A DNA stretch of 64,000 bases from Lysobacterales bacterium 63-13 (GTDB lineage: Bacteria > Pseudomonadota > Gammaproteobacteria > Xanthomonadales > Rhodanobacteraceae), in NCBI GenBank assembly GCA_001899855.1, contig MKWR01000004.1, positions 124,001 through 188,000 on the forward strand, read 5' to 3'. Made by a program: the position numbers and the translations under genes. The notes under the pieces were generated by a model. It was not told the origin of the DNA and searched no databases. It worked only from the letters and a program-made list of their open reading frames with translations. This document shows positions 45,432 to 54,905 of the stretch, piece after piece (positions within the stretch are counted from its first letter, which is position 1; each line of letters begins with the position of its first letter).

Positions 45432-46033
45432 GCGCGTTCCGCCCAGCAGTCGATCAATTCCTTCTCCGTGGCAACGTAATCCATATGCACGTCCCACGCC
45501 GCCGGGGCAATCGCATCCACCTGCTGCGCGGCATAGCCGACGCCGATCAGCAATGGCTGGCCTGCTTCGCTGCGTCCGCGCAGGAAGGCGAAACTGGCGT
45601 CATAGTAGCCGCCGCCATAACCGATGCGATGGCCCTGGCGATCGAAACCGAGCAGTGGCAGGAGGACGATATCGACCGCGTCCGGGGCGAGCAGGTCGCC
45701 TGCGCTGCAGACGGCCTCCGGAATGCCGTAGCGATTGGCTTCAAGGTCGACACCCGGGCGCCATTCGACGAAGGCAAGCTGCCGTGGCCCGGTGATGCGC
45801 GGCAGGCAATAGTGCTGGCCGCGCCGGGTGAGGTTGGCCACCACGCTGTGCAGGGGCAGTTCGCCGTCGATCGCCCAGTAGCCGGCGATGCGTGGATCGA
45901 CGAGGAAATCGGCAAGCTGGTCGAGTGTGGCGGCGACGCCATTGGCCGCGGCGATGCGCTCGCTGGCAACGAGCGCCTTGCGCCGCGCGCGCAATTCGGC
46001 GCGCAGGGTCTTGCGCGGGTCTTCAAGCGTCAT
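45428..46033 (-). CDS. fau: 5-formyltetrahydrofolate cyclo-ligase
   Basis: Enzyme of 201 residues that returns 5-formyl-THF to the folate pool as 5,10-methenyl-THF using ATP. The signature GYGGGYYDASF and the basic N-terminus LRAELRARRKAL that binds ATP/polyglutamate are seen. Gene order with zapA and 6S RNA upstream is conserved in gammaproteobacteria (ygfA locus). Its stop overlaps the start of the EVE relic. Confidence 0.92.
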   Translation of the reverse strand: MTLEDPRKTLRAELRARRKALVASERIAAANGVAATLDQLADFLVDPRIAGYWAIDGELPLHSVVANLTRRGQHYCLPRITGPRQLAFVEWRPGVDLEANRYGIPEAVCSAGDLLAPDAVDIVLLPLLGFDRQGHRIGYGGGYYDASFAFLRGRSEAGQPLLIGVGYAAQQVDAIAPAAWDVHMDYVATEKELIDCWAERA

Positions 46034-46054
46034 GATTGCCGCAGAGAGAGAAGA

Positions 46055-46250
46055 GAGAGGCGTCCTCCGCTGTGCCGATGCACATCGAACGACCTTGAAC
46101 CAAATGGTTCAGGTGGGAGAGCTTTGCGTCGTCATCAGGCTTTCCGCTCGGGGCGGACTTGCGCACAGACGTTCGCGTGGCTGTCCCGGGGTCGATACAG
46201 GAACAAGGCAAAATGTTGAATGCGCTGTCGAACACTGCCGAGGACACCGG
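46055..46250 (-). ncRNA. ssrS: 6S RNA
   Basis: About 195 nucleotides on the minus strand between zapA and fau, the conserved ssrS position. The ends pair: GGTGTCCTC (complement of 46240-46248) with GAGGACGCC (complement of 46059-46067), all nine positions including one G-U. The GAACC...GGTTCAAGG element near the 3' half is visible around 46093-46112. 6S RNA binds sigma-70 RNA polymerase by mimicking an open promoter. Ends are approximate. Confidence 0.8.
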
Positions 46251-46253
46251 CGT

Positions 46254-46550
46254 CTATTGTAGGGACGATGGCAAACCGGCTTCAAGCTTTGATTTGAGTG
46301 CTTGCAGATGCTGTGCCAACTGCTCGCCACGGCTGGATTGCTGCTGCTTGAGGCTCAGCAGCTCGTGGGCGACGTTGAGCCCGGCGAGGACCGCGATGCG
46401 CTCGAGGCCGCCACTGCGGTTGTGCTCGCGCAGTTCGCGCAATTTTCCGTCGAGGTAGGCGGCCGCGCTGATCAAGCCGTCACGTTCCTCGGGTTTGCAG
46501 CCGACCAGGTAATCCCGATCCAGGATGCGTACGGTCACCGCTTCGCTCAT
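46254..46550 (-). CDS. zapA: Cell division protein ZapA
   Basis: Cytosolic protein of 98 residues that binds and bundles FtsZ. It begins EAVTVRILDRDYLVGCKPEE, the conserved ZapA head domain, and has a C-terminal coiled coil (HELLSLKQQQSSRGEQLAQH). Its ATG overlaps the stop of the upstream zapB-like gene (46547-46550). The gene order is conserved. Confidence 0.9.
   Translation of the reverse strand: MSEAVTVRILDRDYLVGCKPEERDGLISAAAYLDGKLRELREHNRSGGLERIAVLAGLNVAHELLSLKQQQSSRGEQLAQHLQALKSKLEAGLPSSLQ
46256..46261 (-). promoter_or_regulatory. -10 element for 6S RNA
   Basis: On the minus strand this reads TACAAT, a near-consensus -10 box, about six bases before the estimated 6S RNA start. It overlaps the zapA stop codon (46254-46256) and nearby codons, so the -35 lies inside zapA. 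Confidence 0.55.
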
Positions 46551-46774
46551 GCCTGGTTCTGCTCCAGTGACTTGAGGCGGCTGATCATCGCCTCGACTCG
46601 CATGCGCGCCTGTTCATTGCGCGCGATCAAGCCGGCACGCTCGCTGGCGAGCTGCTCCTGGCTCTGGCGCAGGCTTCGATTCTCCTCGCTGAGTCGGCGG
46701 CAGGTGTCGACCAGTCGATCAACCTGGGCACTGATCTCGGCAAGGGTCGTCACGGTCGGTTCTTTCTCGGACAT
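46547..46774 (-). CDS. ZapB-like coiled-coil protein (TIGR02449 type)
   Basis: Protein of 75 residues, almost wholly coiled coil (VDRLVDTCRRLSEENRSLRQ then LASERAGLIARNEQARMRVE). It is the small protein placed before zapA in xanthomonads and other gammaproteobacteria. It is translationally coupled to zapA and probably joins the Z-ring layer; a direct equivalence to E. coli ZapB is not shown by sequence. Confidence 0.8.
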   Translation of the reverse strand: MSEKEPTVTTLAEISAQVDRLVDTCRRLSEENRSLRQSQEQLASERAGLIARNEQARMRVEAMISRLKSLEQNQA

Positions 46775-46826
46775 GATCGGGACTATACACCGGAAAGCGA
46801 GGCCGGCTCAGCATCGGCGCCGGCCA

Positions 46827-49800
46827 TCAGTGGCTGCTCAGGCTGGCGCGGCGACGCCGGCTGCGTTCGCGCAGGAACAGGAAACATTCCGCCGGCGGGA
46901 TCGGTTTCGACAGCCAGTGGCCCTGGATCTCGTCGCAGCCCTGTTCGCGCAGGTATTCGGCCTGCTCGGCGGTCTCGACGCCTTCGGCAATCACGTTGAG
47001 TCCCAGTGAATGGGCCATGTTGATGACGGTTGCGGTGATCGCCTCGTCGTCCGGATCAGTGGTGATGTCGCCCACGAATTCCTTGTCGATCTTCAGCGTG
47101 TCGATGGGCAGCCGGCGCAGGTAGCTGAGCGAGGAGTAGCCGGTGCCGAAGTCGTCGATCGACAGGGTCACGCCGACTGCCTTGAGCTGGCGCAGGGTGC
47201 TGATCGATTGCTCGGCATTGGCCATGACCACGCTTTCCGTCAACTCCAGCTCCAGCTGGCTCGGGGCGAGATCATTCTCGGCGAGGATGTCGCAAAGGCG
47301 CTGGATCAGGTCACCGCGCTGCAGTTGCAGGACGGACAGGTTCACCGACATGGAGATGTCGCGCAGGCCATCGCGCTGCCAGTGGGCGAGCTGCTCGCAG
47401 GCGTGCGTGAGCACCCAATCGCCGATCTCGACGATCAGCCCGGAATCCTCGGCGACCGGGATGAAGGTGGTCGGCGGGATGTCGCCGAGTTCCTGGCTGT
47501 GCCAGCGCAACAAGGCCTCGACGCCGGTGATGTGTTCATCAAGCAGGGACAGCTTGGGCTGGTAGACCAGGCTGAGTTCCTTGCGCTCGATGGCCTTGCG
47601 CAGGGCACCGACCAGGGTCGCGCGCATGCGTGCCGCGGCATCCATCTTCTCGGTGTAGACCATGTAGGTCTTGCGCCCGCGATCCTTGGCCTGGTACATC
47701 GCGGTGTCGGCGAACTTGAGCAGGTCGGTTGGCGTTTGCGCGTGGTCCGGATAGAGGCTGATGCCGATGGACGGCGAGATCACCACATCCTGGCCGTCGT
47801 TGAGCTCCAGTGCCTTCTCGAAGGCGCTGATCAGCTTTTGCGCGACGCGCTCGGCCTCGATGCTGTCGGTCAGCTCCTCGAGGATGACGGTGAACTCGTC
47901 GCCGCCGATGCGGGCGACCGTGTCGCCATCGCGGATGTTGTCGCGCAGGCGGCTGCCGGCGGCCTTCAGCATGCGGTCGCCAGCAGCATGACCCATTGAA
48001 TCGTTGACGTGCTTGAAGCGGTCGAGGTCGAGAAACAGCACTGCCACCTTGTGCCCGCCACGGCGTGCGCGGATCACGGCGTGGCCAAGCCGCTCGGACA
48101 GCAGGGTACGATTGGGCAGTCCGGTGAGGGTGTCGTAATTGGCCAGGTAGCGCAGTTCCTGCTCGTTGCGCTTGCGCTCGGTGATGTCGGTGAGGACGGC
48201 GATGAAGTGCGTGCGCTGGCCCTGTGCATCGCGCACTTCGGAACTCTGCAGCCAGGAAAGGAACTCCTCGCCATCCTTGCGCCGCTGCCAGAGTTCGCCG
48301 CGCCACAGGCCTTCGCGAACGATCGAGGCACGCATGTTCTGGTAGTGCTCGGCAGAATGCTGGGCGCAATTGAGCAGGGACACATTGCGCCCGACCACTT
48401 CGTGCTCCTGCCAGCCGGTGATGCGCGTGAAGGCCGGGTTCACGGCGACGAAATTGAAGTCGAGATCGCACACGGTGACGCCTTCGCGCATGCTGCTGAT
48501 CACTTCCTGGACGATGCGCCGCTCGCGCTCGGCCTCGCGCGTGGCGGTGATGTTGCGCGCGGTGCCACAGATCCGCCGCGGACGACCCTCCTCGCAGCGC
48601 TCGACGATCTTGCCGCGCACGAGCACCCAGATCCAGCGGTCACGGCCGACGCGAACGCGCTGCTCGGATTCGAACAGCGGTGCGCGGTTGTGGATGTGGT
48701 CGTCGAGCTTCTGCGCGATGACGCGCTGGTCATCGGGATGGATGTTGTCCCTGACCCAATCGTAGACCGAGTCGATCTCCTCGCGCTGGTTGCCCTGCGC
48801 GCGACTTGCGCTGAGGCGGACCAGCACGCCGCTGTCCATGTCCAGGTCCCAGAATTCGTCGCTGGAGCCCCACAGTGCCAGGCGCAGTCGATCCTCACGG
48901 TCCTGAAGTTCGACGGCATGCAGGCGTTGTTCGCGGTTCTTGCGCCGCAAGCCCTGCCACAAGGCCACGACCGCGAGCAGGCCAAAGGCGGCAATGATGG
49001 CTTTCATCCATGCGCTGTTCCACCACGCCGGCACCACCGTCAGCGGCACCGCTGCCGCGGTTTCATTCCAGAAACCATCGTGATTGCTGGCCAGCACGCG
49101 GAACTCGTACTGGCCCGGATCGAGATTGCTGTAGGTTGCCTCGTGGCGGGTGCCGGCATCGACCCAGTCTTCCTCGAAACCGTGCAGCCGGTAGCGGAAC
49201 TGGTTGCGCTCGGGGGCGCTGAAATCGAGCGCGGCAAAGGTGAACTGGATGACCCGGTCGGCCTGCGCCATGCGCACCGGATTGCCGGATTGGTAATTCT
49301 GCAACATGCCATTGCCGACGCGCACGTCGCTGATGACGACCGGTGCGGCATAGCGGCTGGCCGAGACCGAGCCCGGGGCGACCAGGTTGAGTCCGTTGAT
49401 GCCGCCAAAGGCGAAGTGCCCGTCGCGCAAGCGATGGAATGCACCGCCGTTGAATTCCTGGCCCTGCAGGCCATCCTTGACCGAAAAACCATGGATCGCC
49501 CGGCTGCCTGGATCAAGCATGGCGATGCCGCGATTGGAACTGATCCACAAGCGCCGCAGGGAATCCTCGAGGATGGCGTAGACGGTCGCATCCGGCAGTC
49601 CGTCCTGCTTGAGGATGCGCTCGAAGCGTGCCGGCCCGGGGCCGAGCTCGAGCAGATGGTTGAGCCCGCCGTGGGTTCCAATCCAGATGCTGCCATCGGC
49701 GCTTTCGTGGATGACGCGAACGACGTCGCTCGACAGCGAATGCGGATTGTCGCGTTCGTGACGGAACGTGCGCACGCTGTCGCTGGCCGGGTCGATCAGG

Positions 49801-51392
49801 CTGAGGCCGTCGGCGGTGCCGGCCCAGACCCGTCCGGAGCGGTCTTCGCAGAGAAAGAAGACCAGATCGTGGGTGAGGCTGGAGGGATCGTCATCGCGAT
49901 GTCGCCAGGCGCGGCGCTCGCCACTGCGCGGATCGAAACGAACCACGCCAACGCTGCGGCCCGCCGACCAGATCGCGCCGTCGCGGCTGATGATGAGGGC
50001 ACGCCGACCCGCATCGCCACCTTCGCCCTGCACGGCTGGCTGCGCGGTGACCTTGCCGGTTTTCGGCTCGATCGTGGCGATGCCAAGGTTGCTGGCAAAC
50101 CAGATATTTCCCGCATCATCCTCGACGATGGCTTCGACCTGGATGGGACCGGGGAAGGGCGCGGCGAATGCCTGGGCAATGGCGCGGTCGTGGTAGCTGA
50201 AGCGACCCGAGGCCCGGTCATAGACCTTCAGGCCGTCGCCATCGGTACCCAGCCAGAGGCGACCCGCGCGATCCTCGAGGATGGAGCGGATGTTGTTGGT
50301 CGTGTCCTGGTTGCGCTGCAGGTCGGCATCCGTGATGAAGCGGAAGATCGCTCCGGCGGGATCCGCCTTGCTCAAGCCTGCCGTATTGCTGCCGACCCAG
50401 AGCAATCCGGAACGATCGACCAGCAGGCGCGTGATGGCCGCCTGCGGAAGGCCGCCCTTGAGGTCGCCCTGCGTGCGGATCCAGCGCGATTGGCCACTGG
50501 CAGCGGAAAAGGTGGCCAGCCCCTGGCCGCGCACCGCCAGCCAGAGCGTGCCGGCATGATCCTCGGCGATGGCATCGATGCGTGCGCCGGGTTCGCCTGG
50601 CCACGCCAGGGATATTTCGCTGCCGCCGCCATCGGCGCGGAACAACCCGTTTGCCGTGCCGATATATATGTTGTGCGCCTGATCCTCGAAGATGCTCGAA
50701 ACATCATCGAGTACCGTGGCGGCGACATGCTGCAGCTTGCGGCTGTCGCGGTTGACGCGCCAGAGCCCCGAGCTGCTGGCAACCCAGAGGTCGCCGCGGC
50801 TGTCCAGCAGCAGGTCGCGGACGACGCCGACGGTCACATCCTGCGCTGCCGCGGCAATGGGCTCGCGTCCGTTGCTTTCCGCGCTGAGCAGATCCAGGCC
50901 GCCGCGGCTGCCGATCCAGAGGCCGCGTGAAGGATCCAGGCGCAACGCGGTAATCGACTGCCGGGAACTGCGATTGAGTGCGTCAGGTGCCAGTGCGCGC
51001 GACTCGAAACGACCCGTCGCCGGCGTGAAACGAGCGATGCCATTGGCGCTCGTGCCAACCCACAAGTGACCGTCCTCGGTCTCGGCCAGGGCGGTGATGG
51101 CACTGTCCGGCAGACTGGCGGGATTGGCGACATCGTGCTCGAAAATGCGGAAGCGATAGCCGTCGAACTGGTGCAGCGCAGCCTGCGTGCCGACCCAGAT
51201 CATGCCGTCGCGGCCTTGCAGCAGCGAGAGCACGGAATTCTGCAGGAGGCCGCTGTTGTCGTCGATGCGGTCGAAATAGAACTCGCGTTCGATGGCCGCG
51301 CCGGGAAGGCAGCAGGTCAGCAGGGCAATCGCAAGCAGCCAACCTGCAGCAAGGCCGGCAGGATGTCGCCGCTTTGATGAAAGCGCCCCCAT
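46827..51392 (-). CDS. Beta-propeller sensor with PAS, GGDEF and EAL domains
   Basis: Hybrid c-di-GMP protein of 1521 residues. Signal peptide about 1-32; ligand-sensing two-component-type propeller repeats (Reg_prop, for example GMIWVGTQAALHQFDGYRF and GHLWVGTSANGIARF) to about 690; a Y_Y_Y domain (about 700-770) ending NHDGFWNE; one TM (AWMKAIIAAFGLLAVVALWQ, about 795-817); two PAS domains (about 845-1070); GGDEF domain with GGDEF near 1162; EAL domain from about 1260 with EALLRW. Periplasmic sensing is coupled to synthesis and breakdown of cyclic-di-GMP. It lies between zapB and ygfB, which are closer in related genomes. Confidence 0.9.
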   Translation of the reverse strand: MGALSSKRRHPAGLAAGWLLAIALLTCCLPGAAIEREFYFDRIDDNSGLLQNSVLSLLQGRDGMIWVGTQAALHQFDGYRFRIFEHDVANPASLPDSAITALAETEDGHLWVGTSANGIARFTPATGRFESRALAPDALNRSSRQSITALRLDPSRGLWIGSRGGLDLLSAESNGREPIAAAAQDVTVGVVRDLLLDSRGDLWVASSSGLWRVNRDSRKLQHVAATVLDDVSSIFEDQAHNIYIGTANGLFRADGGGSEISLAWPGEPGARIDAIAEDHAGTLWLAVRGQGLATFSAASGQSRWIRTQGDLKGGLPQAAITRLLVDRSGLLWVGSNTAGLSKADPAGAIFRFITDADLQRNQDTTNNIRSILEDRAGRLWLGTDGDGLKVYDRASGRFSYHDRAIAQAFAAPFPGPIQVEAIVEDDAGNIWFASNLGIATIEPKTGKVTAQPAVQGEGGDAGRRALIISRDGAIWSAGRSVGVVRFDPRSGERRAWRHRDDDPSSLTHDLVFFLCEDRSGRVWAGTADGLSLIDPASDSVRTFRHERDNPHSLSSDVVRVIHESADGSIWIGTHGGLNHLLELGPGPARFERILKQDGLPDATVYAILEDSLRRLWISSNRGIAMLDPGSRAIHGFSVKDGLQGQEFNGGAFHRLRDGHFAFGGINGLNLVAPGSVSASRYAAPVVISDVRVGNGMLQNYQSGNPVRMAQADRVIQFTFAALDFSAPERNQFRYRLHGFEEDWVDAGTRHEATYSNLDPGQYEFRVLASNHDGFWNETAAAVPLTVVPAWWNSAWMKAIIAAFGLLAVVALWQGLRRKNREQRLHAVELQDREDRLRLALWGSSDEFWDLDMDSGVLVRLSASRAQGNQREEIDSVYDWVRDNIHPDDQRVIAQKLDDHIHNRAPLFESEQRVRVGRDRWIWVLVRGKIVERCEEGRPRRICGTARNITATREAERERRIVQEVISSMREGVTVCDLDFNFVAVNPAFTRITGWQEHEVVGRNVSLLNCAQHSAEHYQNMRASIVREGLWRGELWQRRKDGEEFLSWLQSSEVRDAQGQRTHFIAVLTDITERKRNEQELRYLANYDTLTGLPNRTLLSERLGHAVIRARRGGHKVAVLFLDLDRFKHVNDSMGHAAGDRMLKAAGSRLRDNIRDGDTVARIGGDEFTVILEELTDSIEAERVAQKLISAFEKALELNDGQDVVISPSIGISLYPDHAQTPTDLLKFADTAMYQAKDRGRKTYMVYTEKMDAAARMRATLVGALRKAIERKELSLVYQPKLSLLDEHITGVEALLRWHSQELGDIPPTTFIPVAEDSGLIVEIGDWVLTHACEQLAHWQRDGLRDISMSVNLSVLQLQRGDLIQRLCDILAENDLAPSQLELELTESVVMANAEQSISTLRQLKAVGVTLSIDDFGTGYSSLSYLRRLPIDTLKIDKEFVGDITTDPDDEAITATVINMAHSLGLNVIAEGVETAEQAEYLREQGCDEIQGHWLSKPIPPAECFLFLRERSRRRRASLSSH

Positions 51393-51531
51393 GATGCTGC
51401 GCAGATCTCCCCTTTGGCGCAGTCGCGCCGCTCATCGAGTGTAGGCAATCACGCTCGACCTTGCCATGTGCATGATGGCGGCCCTGCGTGCCGGCGACCC
51501 GCGGTGGAACCGGTCCGGGCTGGATGCGCGT

Positions 51532-51537
51532 TACAAT
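51532..51537 (+). promoter_or_regulatory. Possible -10 element before ygfB
   Basis: TACAAT is present 29 bases before the ygfB ATG. No clear -35 with correct spacing is seen, so it is only a candidate promoter for the ygfB–pepP unit. Confidence 0.35.
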
Positions 51538-51565
51538 CGCCCGAACAAGACGACCCTGGCATCGA

Positions 51566-52135
51566 ATGTCCGCAGCCCCGATCAGCTATCGCGAGCTTTC
51601 CGCAACCCTTGGCCGACTGCAGGTCGGCATCAATGCCAGCGACCTGCACGGCTCGCTCACAGGTTATCTCTGCGCCGGCGGCACGACCACCGCCGAGGAG
51701 TGGATCGATGCCCTCGGCTTCGATCTGGACGCCGCCCGCGATGATGAGGTGTTCGCGCAGCTTTACCGCCTGTGTCGTGGACAGCTCGATGATGCCGAAC
51801 TCGGTTTCGAGCCATTGCTGCCGGGCGACGAGGTTGCCCTGGCGACACGTGCCGAGGCACTGGTCGACTGGTGCCGGGGCTTTCTCGGCGGGGTCGGCCT
51901 CGCCGGCAGCGGCCGCCTTGGCGACGGCATGTCCGCGGATGCCCGCGAGATCGTGCAGGATTTCGGCAACATCGCGGCTTCCAGCTTCAGCTATGGTGGC
52001 GGCGAGGAGGACGAGGCGGCGCTGGCCGAGGTACTCGAATTCGTGCGGGTAGGCGTCTTGCTGCTGCATGCCGAACTCGATCCCGGGCCGACCGCGCGCC
52101 TGCCTGCAGCCGCGACCAGCCGGCGCCTGCACTGA
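51566..52135 (+). CDS. ygfB: YgfB/UPF0149 (YecA-like) family protein
   Basis: Protein of 189 residues of the UPF0149 family. Typical features are GINASDLHGSLTGYLCAGG near the N-terminus and WCRGFLGGVGLAG in the middle. No metal-binding tail is present. YgfB is implicated as a repressor partner in beta-lactamase regulation in Pseudomonas (family knowledge). ATG 51566 is preferred. The stop overlaps the pepP start as TGATG, so the two are coupled, an order conserved in gammaproteobacteria. Confidence 0.85.
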   Translation: MSAAPISYRELSATLGRLQVGINASDLHGSLTGYLCAGGTTTAEEWIDALGFDLDAARDDEVFAQLYRLCRGQLDDAELGFEPLLPGDEVALATRAEALVDWCRGFLGGVGLAGSGRLGDGMSADAREIVQDFGNIAASSFSYGGGEEDEAALAEVLEFVRVGVLLLHAELDPGPTARLPAAATSRRLH

Positions 52136-53445
52136 TGATCGGCCGCAACGAGCATGTCCGCCGGCGCAAGCAGTTGATGCGCATGGCCGGCCGCGATGCG
52201 ATCGTCATCGTGCCCTCGGCCGCCGAACGCCTGCGCAACAACGATGCCCACTACGCCTTTCGCCAGGACAGCGATTTCCACTACCTGACCGGTTTCGGTG
52301 AACCCGAAGCGGTGCTGGCGCTGGTGCCCGGGCGCGCGCAGGGCGAGGTCATCCTGTTCTGCCGCGAGCGTGATCCCGCGCGCGAGCAGTGGGACGGCCA
52401 TCGTGCCGGACAGGAAGGCGCGGTCGCCGACTACGCCATGGATGATGCGTTTCCGATCGAGGACATCGACGACATCCTGCCGGGCCTGATCGAAGGGCGC
52501 AGCCGCGTCTACTACCACTTTGGCCGCGACACCGATTTCGACCTGATGCTGATGGGCTGGGTCAATCGCGTGCGCTCGAATATCCGCCAGGGTGCCAAGC
52601 CGCCGCACGAATTCGTCGCCCTGTCACACCTGCTGCACGACCTGCGCCTGTACAAGTCGCGCGGCGAATTGCGCCTGATGCGCAAATCCGCGCAGATTGC
52701 CGCCGAGGCGCACCGCCGCGCCATGCGCGCAACGCGGCCGGGCATGAACGAGCACGAGGTCGAAGCCGAACTCCTGCACACCTTCCGCAAGCACGGTGCA
52801 GTGCCCAGTTACGAGCCGATCGTCGGCGGTGGCGCGAATGGCTGCGTCCTCCATTATCGCGCCAACAACTCGGTGTTGCGCGACGGCGACCTGCTGTTGA
52901 TCGATGCGGGTGCCGAATACGCCTGTTACGCCTCGGACATCACGCGCACGTTTCCGGTCAATGGCCGCTTTTCACCCGAGCAGCGGGCCCTTTACGACAT
53001 CGTCCTTGCCGCCCAGCTTGCAGCCATCGACAAGGTGCGCGCGGGGCAGTCGTTCGAGGCCTACCACGAGGCCGCCGTGCGCAGCTTGACGGCGGGCCTG
53101 ATCAAGCTCGGCCTGCTCAAGGGCAGCCTCAAGGCCAATCTCGAAAGCCACGCCTACCGCCGCTTCTACATGCACAAGACCGGACACTGGCTTGGCCTGG
53201 ATGTGCATGATGTCGGCGACTATCGCATCGACGGTGAATTCCGCGAGCTCGAGCCGGGCATGGTGGTGACGGTTGAACCCGGCATCTACATCAGCCCGGA
53301 GATGAAGGGCGTGCCGGCGCGCTATCGCGGCATCGGCATCCGCATCGAGGACGATGTCGTGGTCACCCGCGGCGATCCGGAGGTCATCTCGGCCGGCGTG
53401 CCGAAGGATGCCGACGAAATCGAGGCGCTGATGGCAAGCCGCTGA
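52135..53445 (+). CDS. pepP: Xaa-Pro aminopeptidase
   Basis: Cytosolic M24B metallopeptidase of 436 residues that removes N-terminal residues before proline. The five metal ligands are present: Asp257 (LLIDAGAEY), Asp268 (SDITRTFP), His351 (TGHWLGLDVHD), Glu381 (TVEPGIYI) and Glu405 (GIRIEDDVV). The substrate His at 358 is also in place. N-terminal creatinase-like domain covers about 1-165. The ATG overlaps the ygfB stop. Confidence 0.94.
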   Translation: MIGRNEHVRRRKQLMRMAGRDAIVIVPSAAERLRNNDAHYAFRQDSDFHYLTGFGEPEAVLALVPGRAQGEVILFCRERDPAREQWDGHRAGQEGAVADYAMDDAFPIEDIDDILPGLIEGRSRVYYHFGRDTDFDLMLMGWVNRVRSNIRQGAKPPHEFVALSHLLHDLRLYKSRGELRLMRKSAQIAAEAHRRAMRATRPGMNEHEVEAELLHTFRKHGAVPSYEPIVGGGANGCVLHYRANNSVLRDGDLLLIDAGAEYACYASDITRTFPVNGRFSPEQRALYDIVLAAQLAAIDKVRAGQSFEAYHEAAVRSLTAGLIKLGLLKGSLKANLESHAYRRFYMHKTGHWLGLDVHDVGDYRIDGEFRELEPGMVVTVEPGIYISPEMKGVPARYRGIGIRIEDDVVVTRGDPEVISAGVPKDADEIEALMASR

Positions 53446-53510
53446 GGCCTGCCGCGGAACTTCCACCGTCGTTGTCGTGGTCAATAGCCCGTTCCACGAG
53501 GACCGGGCGC

Positions 53511-54905
53511 ATGCGCAGCAACCAACGATGGACCCTGCCGGGACTGGCGCTGTTGCTCCTCTGCGCCTTGCCGTGCGCGCACGCCGCCGAAGACTCTCTG
53601 CATTACGGCCTGTTCGGCATGGTGCATGTGCAGCGACCGCCGGCCGCTGTTGCCGACACGATCCTCCTGCTTTCCGATGCCGCAGGCTGGTCGGCGCGCG
53701 AAGATGCCCTGGCGCGCGCGCTGGCCGCGCACGGCGCACGCGTGGTCGGCATCGATCTGCCGACCTACCTGCAGCGCCTGCAAGCGATCGGTGAGCCGTG
53801 TTCGTATCCCGCCGGGCATTTCGAGGAGCTGGCGCACTGGATCGAACGCCACGAGGGTGACGCCGACTACCGCACGCCGCTGGTCATTGGCCGCGGCAGC
53901 GGCGCGACATTTGCCTATGCGATGGTCGCCCAGGCACCCGCCGGGACGTTCCCGGCGCTGCTCACCCTCGGCTGGGACTGGAATTTCAGCCTGCCGAGGG
54001 CAATCTGCCCGGGCGATGCCGGGGCGATCACGCGGATTGGCGCGGATGCCCGCCATCACGTTGTCGCCACCGGCGATTTTCCCGGCGAGTGGCTGCCCTT
54101 GCCGGGTGCGCACCTGGCGGATCCGGCCCGCGCGTTCGACAACCTGCGCCAGCAACTTGACCTGCCACCGCCGCGATTGCTGGAGGAGCAGGCCGTCGAG
54201 GATGTCGGCGTCACCTACGCACACTGGCGCGAGCAGCAGGATGCCGATCCAGTTGCCTTGCCCGACGATATCGCCGACCTGCCGTTGACCGAGATCGCGC
54301 CAAGCGCGGAAGGCGACGGACGCATCGCCATCATGCTCACCGGCGATGGCGGCTGGGCCGGCCTCGACAAGGGTGTTGCCGCAAGCCTGGCGGGCGCCGG
54401 CATGCGCGTGGTCGGCTTTTCCACGCTCAAGTTCTTCTGGCAGAAACGCAGTCCCGAGGTTGCCGGAAAGGCCCTGGCGCGGATCCTCGCGCACTACGCC
54501 AAGGCCTGGCCGGATGCGCAGTTTGTCGTCATCGGCTACTCGTTTGGCGCCAGTCTGGTGCCGGTGCTGGTCAATCGCCTGCCTGCCACCCTGCAGCAGC
54601 GCATCGATCGCGGCATCATGATTTCACCCGATGCCGACGCCGTGTTCGAGATCCGCATTGGCGACTGGTTTGGCGGTGCCCATCACGAGGGCAGTGTGCC
54701 GGTGCTTCCCTTAATTGCCTTGTCGCCCATCCCGCTCACCTGCATCCACGGCAACGATGAAACCGACAGCTTCTGCAAACCCGGCCAGGATGCGCGGCTC
54801 GGCGTGCTCGGCCTGCCGGGCGGGCATCACTTCAATGGCGACTACGCGGCACTTGGTGACGCCATCATCGAGGTGCTGCAGGCGCGGGCAAGCGCTCAGC
54901 CCTGA
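53511..54905 (+). CDS. acvB: VirJ/AcvB-like serine hydrolase
   Basis: Exported protein of 464 residues; signal peptide about 1-25. The N-terminal half (30-225) is a degenerate alpha/beta-hydrolase-like domain. The C-terminal half (about 260-464) is the VirJ domain with nucleophile motif IGYSFGASLVP, an Asp/Glu region near GNDETDSFC and His in GGHHFNGDY. In rhizobia and agrobacteria AcvB is a lysyl-phosphatidylglycerol hydrolase encoded beside lpiA. The MprF/LpiA-like gene here is at 55630-58257, on the opposite strand, so the two probably balance the same lipid. The 3' end overlaps the NlpC gene by ten bases. Confidence 0.78.
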   Translation: MRSNQRWTLPGLALLLLCALPCAHAAEDSLHYGLFGMVHVQRPPAAVADTILLLSDAAGWSAREDALARALAAHGARVVGIDLPTYLQRLQAIGEPCSYPAGHFEELAHWIERHEGDADYRTPLVIGRGSGATFAYAMVAQAPAGTFPALLTLGWDWNFSLPRAICPGDAGAITRIGADARHHVVATGDFPGEWLPLPGAHLADPARAFDNLRQQLDLPPPRLLEEQAVEDVGVTYAHWREQQDADPVALPDDIADLPLTEIAPSAEGDGRIAIMLTGDGGWAGLDKGVAASLAGAGMRVVGFSTLKFFWQKRSPEVAGKALARILAHYAKAWPDAQFVVIGYSFGASLVPVLVNRLPATLQQRIDRGIMISPDADAVFEIRIGDWFGGAHHEGSVPVLPLIALSPIPLTCIHGNDETDSFCKPGQDARLGVLGLPGGHHFNGDYAALGDAIIEVLQARASAQP

